Position numbers and translations under genes: made by a program. From positions 62,001-126,000 of the forward strand of contig NZ_JAPDRF010000006.1 in assembly GCF_040706615.1 (NCBI RefSeq): a DNA stretch of 64,000 nucleotides. Direction: 5' to 3'. The notes under the pieces are model-generated. The model was not told where the DNA came from. It did no database searches and saw only the letters and a program-made list of their open reading frames with translations. Source of the stretch: Lentisalinibacter sediminis. Its GTDB lineage: Bacteria > Pseudomonadota > Gammaproteobacteria > Steroidobacterales > Woeseiaceae. Positions 1 to 8,832 of the stretch are shown here, piece after piece; position 1 is the first letter of the stretch; every line of letters begins with the position of its first letter.

Positions 1-1383
1 GCGCCCCACGGCCTCGTAGGCGAAGATGCGGTCCGTCTCGCCGCTCACCTGGGCGATGGAGGCGCCGATGGCATTGGCGACGCCGGCGTGTTCCGGGACG
101 ATCATCTCCGAGGTACCCGGAATCTGCTCTGCCACCAGCACCGCACCGCCGCCCACCAGTATCAGGGGGATCGGGTCGCCGCTCGTCTTCATGCGGTCCA
201 CGCCTTCGGCGATCATCTGGTGGATACGCCGGCGCGCGGCCTTCACCAGTCCGGGATCGAGATCGGCCACCCGGGAGGCATCGCCGATGTCCGCATCGCC
301 GGCGGCCACGGCGATGTCGGTGGCGCAGAGCGTATCGCCGCCGAACACCTTCGCCTCCTCGCGCAGGCGGTAACCCACGGAGCGCGGCCCGATCCGGATA
401 CCGCCGTCCGCATCCCTGGCGACGAGCGAACCGCCGCCGAGACCCACGGCCAGGATATCGGGCATGCGGAAGTTGGTCCGCACGCCGCCGATGTCCACGG
501 TGATGGAGGACTCCCGCGGGAAGCCGTTCGACAGCATCCCGAAGTCCGTCGTGGTACCGCCGATGTCGGCGACCAGGGCATCCTTCAGACCCGACAGGTA
601 GGCCGCACCGCGCATGCTGTTCGTCGGGCCGGAGGCGAACGTGAGCACCGGGTACTTCTCCACGAAGTCCGCGCTCATGAGCGTGCCGTCATTCTGGCTG
701 ACGAAGAACGGCGCCTCGATGCGCAGCTGCTCGAGTGCGGAACGGAAGGAGGCAAGCACCGAGGCCGAGAGGTCGGCAAGGCTTGCGTTCATGATCGCCG
801 CGTTCTCGCGCTCCAGGATGCCCATGCGGCCGATACGCGAGGACACGGTCACCTGCGCCTCCGGGAACTCGTTCAGGACGATCTCCTCGGCACGCTGCTC
901 CATGTCCGCATTCACCGGCGAGAAGAGGCCGGTCAACGCCACCGTCTTCAGGCCCTTCCGGCGGATGTCTCTGGCCGCCTCCGCCACCGCCTGCTCGTCC
1001 AGGGGATCGGCGATGCGTCCGTCGAACTGGTAGCCGCCGCGGATCAGGTAGTGGGCGGAGCCGACCACCGCGGCGATGTCCTCCGGCCAGTCGGTCAGCG
1101 GCGGCAGGCCGCGGGTCGAGGGCATGGCAATCCGGATCACGCCGACGGGCAGCAGGTCGTTCCGCTGGACGAAGGCGTTGGTGAAATGGGTGGTGCCGAT
1201 CATGACGCCCGAGATGCGCCCGGCATCGATGTCCGCGGCCTTCTGCACTTCGCGGATGGCCGCGATGATGCCGTCGCTCACGTTGGCCGAGGTGGGAGCC
1301 TTATGGGTCGACAGCACGGTCCGGCCGTCCATGACGACAGCATCGGTATTGGTACCACCCACATCCACGCCGATACGGATCAC
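1..1383 (-). CDS. Hydantoinase/oxoprolinase family protein (HyuA-type), 3' end beyond window
   Basis: About 461 residues are visible and the gene runs off the left edge. Reading the minus strand from a GTG at 1383 gives IRIGVDVGGTNTDAVVM at the N-terminus, the phosphate-1 loop of the ASKHA-fold hydantoinase/oxoprolinase family. Further on come IGTTHFTNAFVQR and, near residue 230, DIGGTTTDFGML, the second nucleotide-binding loop, then LAVGLGGGS. Family members are ATP-dependent amidohydrolases of hydantoin-like rings or 5-oxoproline. The short type of about 500 residues, which this seems to be, is often encoded beside a DUF917 protein, which could lie to the left. The substrate cannot be told. 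The LuxR gene at 1506-4190 lies 122 bp upstream on the same strand and may control it. The open frame on the opposite strand is a shadow. Confidence 0.88.
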   Translation of the reverse strand, partial: MIRIGVDVGGTNTDAVVMDGRTVLSTHKAPTSANVSDGIIAAIREVQKAADIDAGRISGVMIGTTHFTNAFVQRNDLLPVGVIRIAMPSTRGLPPLTDWPEDIAAVVGSAHYLIRGGYQFDGRIADPLDEQAVAEAARDIRRKGLKTVALTGLFSPVNADMEQRAEEIVLNEFPEAQVTVSSRIGRMGILERENAAIMNASLADLSASVLASFRSALEQLRIEAPFFVSQNDGTLMSADFVEKYPVLTFASGPTNSMRGAAYLSGLKDALVADIGGTTTDFGMLSNGFPRESSITVDIGGVRTNFRMPDILAVGLGGGSLVARDADGGIRIGPRSVGYRLREEAKVFGGDTLCATDIAVAAGDADIGDASRVADLDPGLVKAARRRIHQMIAEGVDRMKTSGDPIPLILVGGGAVLVAEQIPGTSEMIVPEHAGVANAIGASIAQVSGETDRIFAYEAVGR

Positions 1384-1505
1384 TGATGCGTACTCCCCGC
1401 CTTACCCCGCTGACTTCAGAACCTTGCATCGGGCCTTCCGGCCGCAGAACACCTGCCCCGGGTAGGGTGGGGTATCAGATCGGGTAGGTCAGGCCTCCGA
1501 CCGCG

Positions 1506-4190
1506 TTAGAGGAGGCGGCGCCGGATGGTGGCGGAAACGGCATCTTTCCGGGAGTTCACGCCCAGTTTGCCGAAGATGTTCTTCATATGGAACTTGACCG
1601 TGTTGATGGAGAGGTCCATCGCATCGGCGATCTCCCGGTTCGAGCGGCCCTGAATCAGGAAGCGCAGCACCTCCTGCTCGCGGGGACTCAGGGCGGATTC
1701 CACCTCGCCGGGGTGGCGGGCCGCGCTCCGCATCTCGGTGGCCAGCTCGGTCAGGAAAACGTCGCGGAGCCGGTTGCCGCGGCGCCGCTCCGAGGCGGCG
1801 GCCAGCTCGGCGATCACGTCCGCCAGCACGTCGCTCTCGTCGAGGAAGGGCCGTTTCAGCCCCTCGAACAGGGCCGGCGCGAGCGCGGCCTCGAAGGCGG
1901 CATGGGCTTCTTCCTGGCGTCCCAGCTTCCACAGCGCCGCGGCCAGCAACAGCGACAGCGTGATCAGCGAACGGTGATGCCGCCGGCGGCGCGCCCGGTC
2001 GGCCTCGGGTGCGAGCAGACGCGCTGCGCGATCGTACTCTCCGGCGGCCAGCAGAGCGCGTCCCGCCTGCCAGATGTGCAGGTGATGCACGACCGGGTCG
2101 GTCGCCCCGTTGTGATCCTGCACGGCACCGGCGTTACCGCCGTCGCCCGGCGCCAACTCACCGTACCCCGCCTGCAGCAGGTCGATGGCCAGAGCGAGCC
2201 GCGTGATGCCGCGATTGACGGCGGTCGACTTCGCCCGGCGCACGATGTTCTGCTGGGCGGCGGCATCGCGTCTCGCCCGCGCGATCTTCAGCGCCGTCGA
2301 ATACGCCGCCAGGTACACGTCGAACCAGGCATCGAACCGCTCGATGTGCGCGAGCGCCTCCTCCACCAGCTGACCTGCGGCATAGAGATTGTTCTTCTCG
2401 TATTCCACTTCCGCCAGGAACGCCCGGCCGATGGCCGCAGAGTCATGCCCGGAGCCGAAATTCTCCACCGCCAGCTCGTAGCCCTCCCGGTACAGCGCCT
2501 CGGCATCCCTGAGGCGCGCCTGGGCCATGCAGGCACAGCCCTCGTGGAAATAGATGAACACCTCGCCCCACTGCGAGCCCATCCGGCGGAAGTGCATGAT
2601 CGCCTGGTCGCCGGCCGCCATCGCCTCATCCAGCCGTCCGGTCCGCCCGTACAGCGCACACAGCAGGTTGTAGCAGACCGCCTTCATCACGTGGTTATCG
2701 TTGGCCAGCGTCTCGCCCAGCCGCTCGAGCTTGCGCACCTCGCTCTCGCCGATGTCGCGGTCGCCATAGCGCGCGAGCAGACTCTCCATCAGCCGCCCCT
2801 CGCACTCGAGCTGCCGATCGGTGGATGGGTCGTCCAGGTACCGGGCCGCGAACTCGCTGAACTCCCGTTCCGCCGCGGCGACCTCGCCGATGCGGGCAGT
2901 CAGGAACATCCTCGCCAGCCAGACCCTGGGATAGCGCTGAGTCACCTCCGCCGGGATCTTCGACATCGCATGCTCGACGATGCCCACGTGGCCGAGCAGC
3001 GCGTAGTGCCAGCCGCCCAGCGACTCCAGCAGGCCCGCGATGCGCTCCGAATCGCCGCTGCCGAGTGCGTGCTGCACGGCCTCCTGGGTATGGCCGTGCT
3101 CGCCGAACCAGCCGGCCGCCATGCCGTGCAGCTCACGGAGCTGCGCCTCGGACTGACGGCGCAGGCGCTCCTGCAGGAACTCCGAGAAGAGGCGGTGGTA
3201 GCGATACCACGCGCGGTCACGATCCAGCGCATGCACGAACTGATCGCGACGCTCGAGGCGCTCCAGGATCTGCCAGGAATCGTGGCGCCCGCAGAGCAAA
3301 TCGCCGAGCTCGCCGTTCACGCGCTCCAGGATCGAGGTGCGCAGCAGGAAGCGCTGCTCCTCCGCGCCGAGGTTGTTCAACACCTGCTCCAGGAAATAGT
3401 CCACTAGATCGGAGCTGCGGCCGGAGACCTCCCGCAGCGTGTCCTCCATCGTCGCGCCCTCGGCCAGCCACAGCCGCACGGTCTGCAAGGCGACGGGCCA
3501 GCCCTCGGTGCGTTCGAAGAGCTCTTCGGCCCAACCCTCCGTGTCGTCCGGTTTCACCAGAGATCCGAGGAAGGTCTCGATCTCGGCAACCGAGAACCGG
3601 AGGTCCGCCTGATCGACCTCGACCAGCGCTTCGCGCATACGCAGATCGGCGAGCGACAGCTTCTCCGGATACTCCCGCGCGCTGATCACCAGGTGGATGT
3701 CTTCGGGCAGATCGGTCAGCAGCATGTGGACCAGGTCCCGGATCTCCGGGGCATCCGCGCGATGGAAGTCGTCGAGGATGATGACATGGGGTCCGCGGCA
3801 CCGACCGAGCGCCGTCACCACGGCCGCCCGCACCGCCACCGACGGGGAGTTGGAGAAACCCTGCCGCGAATCCGGGAACTCGAATCCGGCGGAAAACCCG
3901 GCGGCCCGGCAGGCTTCCGTCAGATAGGTGAGAAACTGGAAGGGATCCTGGTCGTACTCGTCCAGCGAGTACCAGGCGACGGGTATCGAACGGGACAACA
4001 GCGACTCCCGCCACTCCGCCAGCAGGGCGCTCTTGCCGCAGCCAGCCGGTGCGTGGACGAGGCCGGCGCGCGCCGTGAGAATCTCGTCCAGCCGCGAAAG
4101 CAGGCCGTCGCGCCCCACCGGCTGGCGCAACCGGACCGATGGTGCCAGTTTGGATGCGATGACCCAGTCGGCTACGGGGGGTTCGTTCAT
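1506..4190 (-). CDS. MalT-type LuxR family transcriptional regulator (STAND ATPase)
   Basis: An 894-residue protein, the usual length for MalT-like regulators. A STAND-type NTPase comes first, with Walker A APAGCGKS (residues 47-54) and Walker B VIILDD (136-141). A long helical TPR-like middle region is expected to sense an inducer. The C-terminus has a LuxR/GerE helix-turn-helix (about 832-890, LSPREQEVLRFL...SINTVKFHMKNIFGKLGV). Such proteins bind ATP and a ligand, multimerise and activate transcription. It starts at ATG 4190 and precedes the hydantoinase gene on the same strand, so a role in that catabolic operon is plausible but inferred. It has the high-GC codon use of the core chromosome and lies just outside the AT-richer island. 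Confidence 0.92.
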   Translation of the reverse strand: MNEPPVADWVIASKLAPSVRLRQPVGRDGLLSRLDEILTARAGLVHAPAGCGKSALLAEWRESLLSRSIPVAWYSLDEYDQDPFQFLTYLTEACRAAGFSAGFEFPDSRQGFSNSPSVAVRAAVVTALGRCRGPHVIILDDFHRADAPEIRDLVHMLLTDLPEDIHLVISAREYPEKLSLADLRMREALVEVDQADLRFSVAEIETFLGSLVKPDDTEGWAEELFERTEGWPVALQTVRLWLAEGATMEDTLREVSGRSSDLVDYFLEQVLNNLGAEEQRFLLRTSILERVNGELGDLLCGRHDSWQILERLERRDQFVHALDRDRAWYRYHRLFSEFLQERLRRQSEAQLRELHGMAAGWFGEHGHTQEAVQHALGSGDSERIAGLLESLGGWHYALLGHVGIVEHAMSKIPAEVTQRYPRVWLARMFLTARIGEVAAAEREFSEFAARYLDDPSTDRQLECEGRLMESLLARYGDRDIGESEVRKLERLGETLANDNHVMKAVCYNLLCALYGRTGRLDEAMAAGDQAIMHFRRMGSQWGEVFIYFHEGCACMAQARLRDAEALYREGYELAVENFGSGHDSAAIGRAFLAEVEYEKNNLYAAGQLVEEALAHIERFDAWFDVYLAAYSTALKIARARRDAAAQQNIVRRAKSTAVNRGITRLALAIDLLQAGYGELAPGDGGNAGAVQDHNGATDPVVHHLHIWQAGRALLAAGEYDRAARLLAPEADRARRRRHHRSLITLSLLLAAALWKLGRQEEAHAAFEAALAPALFEGLKRPFLDESDVLADVIAELAAASERRRGNRLRDVFLTELATEMRSAARHPGEVESALSPREQEVLRFLIQGRSNREIADAMDLSINTVKFHMKNIFGKLGVNSRKDAVSATIRRRLL

Positions 4191-4481
4191 AGATTGGAGG
4201 GCCTGGGAATCGTCTTCCGGGTGAGCATACCGAAGCGGCCGTGGATTGGTGAGGGGATCGGGCTAACCCCCATGTAGGAGCGGCTTCAGCCGCGACAGAT
4301 CGGTCTGATCCGGAGCCATCGAGCGACACCTGCCGACATGAGATTGATAAGCAAAATCTACAGAGATCTTCCTATACAGATGCCTACCTACCTGATCCCC
4401 CGATTATGAGACAGGGGTTACGGCAGAATTTCGATGCTTTGCTAATCTCAGGCGTCCCTTCGTCGTAAGAACCCCATTGAG
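4191..4481. other. Intergenic region at left edge of the defence island
   Basis: No gene is seen here. The left part is GC-rich and carries a palindromic repeat (4274-4296). From about 4330 the base composition becomes clearly AT-richer and stays so until about 23.3 kb, so the junction between core chromosome and acquired island probably lies here. No tRNA, integrase site or convincing direct repeat matching the right edge was recognised by eye. Confidence 0.5.
4274..4296. repeat. REP-like palindromic element
   Basis: GTAGGAGCGGCTTCAGCCGC followed by GAC. The core GCGGCTTCAGCCGC is a hairpin (GCGGCT/AGCCGC). The same 'GTAGGAG + hairpin' layout recurs at 27607, 30471, 50729, 52971 and 55641 with variable arms, so this is one family of interspersed extragenic palindromes. 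Confidence 0.75.
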
Positions 4482-5249
4482 TTGGAATTACTCACCCTAG
4501 CCTTCGTCGCATTTGTTCTTCTCGGCATAATCCGGGCTTTCCTTCGATCGCCTACTACCATTGGTGGGCGCGGAGAACGCCGAGTCAACAGAATACTCCA
4601 GCGCCAACTGCCATCTGGCGAATACGCGTTTCGTCACGATATTACTCTCCCCACGGCTCTTGGACCGACCCAGATAGATCACATTGTCATATCGCGATAC
4701 GGCATATTCGTGATCGAAACCAAGAATTACTCTGGGTGGATCTTTGGCGACGCCAAGTCCGCGTACTGGATGCAAGTCATCTATCGCAGTAAGAATCGCT
4801 TTCAGAATCCTCTACGGCAAAATTTCAAGCACACGAAAGCGGTTGAATCATTCCTGTCACTCAGCCCGCAATGCGTCTACTCGGTTGTCGCGTTCGTCGG
4901 TAAAGCCGAGTTCAAGACCGATCTGCCAGGAAACGTCGTTCACCTATCGGAACTGTGCTCCTTTATCCGGTCCCATAGAGAGATACTACTGAGCACGAGC
5001 CGCGTAAGAGAAATTGCGATCATGCTGACCGATCACCAAGAAGGTCGAGCCATTCGGCGGGAACCTGGGCTAGCTGCCGGGCCAGATAAGCCGCTCTGCC
5101 CCAGGTGCGGTCAACGGATGGTCTTGCGGAAGGCTCAGAAAGGAAAAAGCGCGGGGACCGAGTTTTGGGGCTGCCCTCGATTCCCTCAATGCCGGGGCAT
5201 CAGGAAGATTCTTAGTTCCGACAATCCAACAATCACAGTCAAGCAGTAA
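4482..5249 (+). CDS. NERD-domain nuclease-like protein with topoisomerase-type C4 zinc finger
   Basis: A 255-residue protein with an N-terminal membrane segment (residues 1-20). It is followed by a NERD (nuclease-related) domain with the PD-(D/E)XK core: D66 in QIDHIVIS and E79-T-K81 in VIETKNYSG. The C-terminus has a zinc ribbon of the topoisomerase C4 type (C206, C209, C231, C237). The start is TTG 4482; the hydrophobic N-terminus supports it, although no strong ribosome site is seen. The family is suspected to cut or process nucleic acids and is frequent in defence islands; the precise activity is unknown. It is the first gene of the AT-richer island. Confidence 0.85.
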   Translation: MELLTLAFVAFVLLGIIRAFLRSPTTIGGRGERRVNRILQRQLPSGEYAFRHDITLPTALGPTQIDHIVISRYGIFVIETKNYSGWIFGDAKSAYWMQVIYRSKNRFQNPLRQNFKHTKAVESFLSLSPQCVYSVVAFVGKAEFKTDLPGNVVHLSELCSFIRSHREILLSTSRVREIAIMLTDHQEGRAIRREPGLAAGPDKPLCPRCGQRMVLRKAQKGKSAGTEFWGCPRFPQCRGIRKILSSDNPTITVKQ

Positions 5250-5318
5250 TTTTCGTCATGCCTCCTCAACGCTGGGCACAAGGAGAACCGCATTTAGACT
5301 GATCTGATTGACTTCGTT

Positions 5319-5654
5319 TTGACCGTATATTCATCCGATTCGGTGCACGAATGGTCAATCGGGGCTAAAGTTCTCCTACATACCGAGGAGGCGTGGCCCG
5401 CCGGCTGGGACTGGGATCAGCCGCTGCGTCGGGCCATCAACATGAGTGCCGTCCCCCTCTTCCGCCAGGTCGCGGCGGACATCGGCGGCGAGGTCGATGC
5501 CATCGGGCTCTCCGGGGATCTGCGAACCAGTGCGGTGGAGCGAGGTGACGCAATCAGCGTCTTTGCCTTCTGGACGGAGGCAGGGGCTTATCAGGCTACG
5601 AGAAAGGCACGGCAGGTATTCGTCGAGACGCTTGCTGACGCTAACAGTCGCTGA
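5319..5654 (+). CDS. Small hypothetical protein
   Basis: A 111-residue frame starting at TTG 5319 with no recognised domain. The frame is open upstream to a TAG at 5295, so the true start could be a few codons earlier. The sequence is soluble-looking and acidic, with several Trp (EAWPAGWDWDQPL), and no signal peptide or membrane segment is visible. The middle is more GC-rich than its neighbours, so it may be a fragment of older chromosomal DNA inside the island. It is convergent with the nuclease-like gene ending at 5672. Coding status is moderately likely only. Confidence 0.5.
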   Translation: MTVYSSDSVHEWSIGAKVLLHTEEAWPAGWDWDQPLRRAINMSAVPLFRQVAADIGGEVDAIGLSGDLRTSAVERGDAISVFAFWTEAGAYQATRKARQVFVETLADANSR

Positions 5655-5671
5655 AGTGAAGAGTACTACCG

Positions 5672-6451
5672 CTAATTGGCACGGACATTTCTCGATAGCT
5701 TACCCAAGTACAATTCAACGTTGGCCGAGACTAATGGCGTTCCTGGGAGGCGGATGGGTCCGACGATCTCGCCTGAAGCAAGGCTTGAATACTCGCCATC
5801 CGAAAGGCGAGCGAGGAATCGATTCAGGTCTTTCGCGTTTCGCTCGTGCTTCTTGTCTAGTGTCTTGTCCGTAACGAATTCCTGGATCAGCAACAAACTT
5901 CTCGTGTACCCATATCCTTCAGCCTCACAAAGCGCGGCGGCGCTTGCTGTAAGCAACTGATACCTCACGTCTTTGAGCGCAATCTGACCACGTTTCCGCT
6001 TCTTGAATAGGGCTATCGCCAATTGTTGAATTCGTGCTATTCCATTAGACGCAGCGTTCGCCGCGTATCTTTCCAATGCACTTCCCAGAGCATCAGACAC
6101 CTTCTCTCCAAACGTCTCATCCGCCTTTGCTTCTACCGCTATCAGGAACTTTCCGTGCGAATCCTCAACGTGCGCAGCGAGGTCGCTATTGCGAGGCTCA
6201 CCGCGAAAACTATCAAATCGGAGCTTTGCCTCTGGCTCCGCTTTCCAGTGCAGTACAGGTCCGAAGGCCTGGTGATCTCGGAGCAAGATCTCGAGATCAG
6301 AAGGGAGATACTCTCCCCCACCCTCTAACCAAGCCCGAGCGGATTCTTTGGCGCTCCTACCGTCCACCCATTGCTGCGCGCTTTTCGGCGGCGCCAAGCG
6401 CTTCCAATCTTCCAGCGATTCGATCAGTTCTTCGTTCTTATAAATGACCAA
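5672..6451 (-). CDS. PD-(D/E)XK nuclease-like protein (DUF6946-like)
   Basis: A 259-residue protein read from a TTG at 6451. The central part carries D90 in NSDLAAHV and, 17 residues later, E107-A-K109 in LIAVEAKADETFGE. This spacing and hydrophobic context fit the catalytic core of PD-(D/E)XK nucleases. The resemblance to DUF6946 is from memory and not certain. It is the last gene of a tight minus-strand operon (mcrB-mcrC-HEPN-this gene), starting 5 nt after the HEPN gene's stop, so it is probably translated with it. Its position after McrBC suggests a second nuclease or accessory factor in the same defence system; this is inference. Confidence 0.75.
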   Translation of the reverse strand: MVIYKNEELIESLEDWKRLAPPKSAQQWVDGRSAKESARAWLEGGGEYLPSDLEILLRDHQAFGPVLHWKAEPEAKLRFDSFRGEPRNSDLAAHVEDSHGKFLIAVEAKADETFGEKVSDALGSALERYAANAASNGIARIQQLAIALFKKRKRGQIALKDVRYQLLTASAAALCEAEGYGYTRSLLLIQEFVTDKTLDKKHERNAKDLNRFLARLSDGEYSSLASGEIVGPIRLPGTPLVSANVELYLGKLSRNVRAN

Positions 6452-6456
6452 CTAGG

Positions 6457-7482
6457 TTACTCCGATCGGCTGTCGCGCATGACCAACCGCTGGACGCAGG
6501 CGAGTAGGAGTCTGACCCCATCCAGATGGGCATCGACGTAGCGATCGAACTCGCGTTCAATACCCTCTTCAATTCGCTCGTTTGAATAGGGGTGGGTAAT
6601 CGGGAGATTTCCGTGAGCAAAAGCATTACGAAGACTGTAGATTGCTTTTGGATAATCCTTCAACTTCTCTTTCTGTTTGTTGTTCGCGCCTAGAAGTTCA
6701 CTGATCGCTGAATTCAGCTGGGCTTGGGCTTTGCCAAAGCTTGTCGGGAACAGTGCCTCGAGGCCTGCGCAAATCCAGACGGCCGAATCGGGACTGCTAT
6801 CCATCTGCGCGATTCTGAGTAATGACAACAAAAGCCTCTCTATATCGGAATCAGCGATCTGAACCACGCGTCTTTCCAACGGTGCGAGCCAGTCAAAACA
6901 AAAATCCAAGGGGATTCGTTGAATGTCTGGCCATTGTCCGTCTAAAGAGCTTGTCCACGCATAGTCATAATCATACGCCGATAGATCAATCTCCACGTCT
7001 GGTAGCTCGGCATCCATAGAAACGCGCACGCCTCCGAAATCCGCACTGCCGGGCGCGGAGATATTCATCGCAAGAAACACGTTGCACAGATGATAGGAGA
7101 CGAAGAACCGCGGGTACTGCCACGCAGCCCTTTCGCTGGGAATCTCTCCTGCGATGGACACTTTTGCGGTGATGGACAAGTGCTTTAATGGACGCTTCTT
7201 CGTCTTGCTAGACAGCTCCAAGAGCCTCCGTGCGACCAGGGACCAGTCCAACTCAATTGCTATTTTCGCGCGGCCGTGTGTATACACCTGCTCTGATGCG
7301 AGGCGCGGCAGATCGCGCCATGCGCTCTGATGCATCTCACGCATGAACTCATCATGTCCTTCGACCTCTCTTTCGACCGAGGGGAACAAGATCTCGACTG
7401 TCCAGTCGGTATCACGCATACCTGTAACGCCAATGGGCCAGCTCCATACCCCGTCGCTTGCGGACTCCAGTTCCAATATCAC
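6457..7482 (-). CDS. HEPN-motif protein in McrBC operon
   Basis: A 341-residue protein starting at GTG 7482, 29 nt after the stop of mcrC. The C-terminal third is helical and holds R285-NAFA-H290 (SLRNAFAHG), the RX4-6H motif of HEPN domains. In many toxins and defence proteins this motif forms an RNase active site at a dimer interface. The preceding segment (WICAGLEALFPTSFGKAQAQL) resembles the Apea-like HEPN subgroup. The N-terminal 200 residues look beta-rich and are not recognised; they could sense or bind a partner. Position and strand make it part of the McrBC operon. RNase activity is predicted from the motif only. Confidence 0.75.
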   Translation of the reverse strand: MILELESASDGVWSWPIGVTGMRDTDWTVEILFPSVEREVEGHDEFMREMHQSAWRDLPRLASEQVYTHGRAKIAIELDWSLVARRLLELSSKTKKRPLKHLSITAKVSIAGEIPSERAAWQYPRFFVSYHLCNVFLAMNISAPGSADFGGVRVSMDAELPDVEIDLSAYDYDYAWTSSLDGQWPDIQRIPLDFCFDWLAPLERRVVQIADSDIERLLLSLLRIAQMDSSPDSAVWICAGLEALFPTSFGKAQAQLNSAISELLGANNKQKEKLKDYPKAIYSLRNAFAHGNLPITHPYSNERIEEGIEREFDRYVDAHLDGVRLLLACVQRLVMRDSRSE

Positions 7483-7511
7483 GTTGCATCAGACGCGCTA
7501 TCGAACAGCAC

Positions 7512-8828
7512 TCAGGCCCCCGCAACTTCGGACATCAGCGCTCCTTGCCTTAGCAGACTCCCCCTTGGCACGAGAAGACTTTCCGTGTCCAACTTATAAG
7601 GCAGAACATGTAGCACCTCGTTGCCCTCTCGATACCAGAATGGTGCCAGAGGTTCGGTGAAGCTCTCGCAAGCTGGGTAAATCAGCATGACCTCCTGGAA
7701 CTCCTGATTTTGCAGATATTTCTGCGCGTACCCGAACAACTGATACACATCCGCCTGGGATATCCCGTACCTCTCGCCGCGATTGGCCTGATCTATAAGC
7801 TTCCACTTCGTATCAGCGATGACTCGCATGTGGCCTCGACTCAACACGAGATCTGGTCGCAAGCGGAACATCCGACGCTCGCGATGTTCCTCGATGAGTG
7901 CCTTGCCATGCACCTGGGATGCTACTCGCCAATCACGGAACTGTTGCGGAATCTTCGAGGTGACGTAAGCCTCGAATACTGCTTCCATCGGAAACAGCAT
8001 CGAAACCACCCGATTCTCGCCGCGTCGCGTCAGTGGGTTCAGGCTATCGAGAATTAGTCGGCACAGCGGCATCGCCGGCGCGTAATGCTGAGCTAACCTG
8101 TCACGCCGTAGCCGTTGAAAGTCGGAATTTCGATCAGAAGTCCCGGGTACGCGATCAAACCAAAAGAGTAGCTCACGGCAACGTTGCTGATTCGTTGAGT
8201 CCTTCGTAAGGCGATCGACAATGAGCAGGGCGCCTTTGATTAGTCGGTTTATTGGTCGATCGATATCAAACTCATCAAAGCTGCAATAGACCCTGCTCGA
8301 ATTGTATGAATTACGTCGAATGTGCTCGGTGAGGTTAAGCTTACCCCTGAGGAACACCAGATTATCTTCCTCGCTGACATAGTCTCGAGCGATACCCTTC
8401 CGAGCAATAGTGGTTACCTGTTCGAGATAACAACGCATGAGCAACTCGAACAGCGGCATGTTGTGTGCATCGAGGTCGGCTGCGTTGCCCTCGAAGAAAG
8501 GAGACTCCGCTAATTCGATCAGCATCTTCACCAACAATCGCCTGGCTGCAGTCGATTCCATACGCTTGGAAACCTTCGGCAGCACCTCTATCTGAGCGCC
8601 GTCGGTCAGGCGGATCACCCCCACATAGTTCTGGACGCGTAGCTGCTCCTGCCCCCTTGGTCTCAGATAAGTGAGTATTGGCGTGTAATCAGGTACATCC
8701 GGCTCGTCGGTCTCAAGGATGCTGAGGACGGCATCGAAGTGCTTTTTGCTGAGCCGGAGATTACCGTCGGGGAGGGACTCGTCCGAGTCTGCGCGGAAAA
8801 TTCTCCCGTACTCAGAGACGGTTAGCAT
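7512..8828 (-). CDS. mcrC: McrC, nuclease subunit of McrBC modification-dependent restriction
   Basis: A 438-residue McrC protein: an N-terminal domain that contacts the McrB ring, then a C-terminal PD-(D/E)XK nuclease with D326 (RLRPDLVLS) and D339-T-K341 (VIADTKWKL). McrC joins McrB hexamers and cuts DNA carrying modified cytosines after GTP-driven translocation. ATG 8828 lies 4 nt after the mcrB stop (TAA 8833-8835). A TTG one codon earlier (8831) is possible, but the ATG is preferred. Length is normal and catalytic residues are intact. Confidence 0.93.
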   Translation of the reverse strand: MLTVSEYGRIFRADSDESLPDGNLRLSKKHFDAVLSILETDEPDVPDYTPILTYLRPRGQEQLRVQNYVGVIRLTDGAQIEVLPKVSKRMESTAARRLLVKMLIELAESPFFEGNAADLDAHNMPLFELLMRCYLEQVTTIARKGIARDYVSEEDNLVFLRGKLNLTEHIRRNSYNSSRVYCSFDEFDIDRPINRLIKGALLIVDRLTKDSTNQQRCRELLFWFDRVPGTSDRNSDFQRLRRDRLAQHYAPAMPLCRLILDSLNPLTRRGENRVVSMLFPMEAVFEAYVTSKIPQQFRDWRVASQVHGKALIEEHRERRMFRLRPDLVLSRGHMRVIADTKWKLIDQANRGERYGISQADVYQLFGYAQKYLQNQEFQEVMLIYPACESFTEPLAPFWYREGNEVLHVLPYKLDTESLLVPRGSLLRQGALMSEVAGA

Positions 8829-8832
8829 CAAT

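Noticed and set aside
88..1386. Long plus-strand open frame of 432 codons
   Set aside because: It is histidine/arginine/valine-rich with no family features and runs antisense to the clear hydantoinase gene, which has both nucleotide-binding loops.
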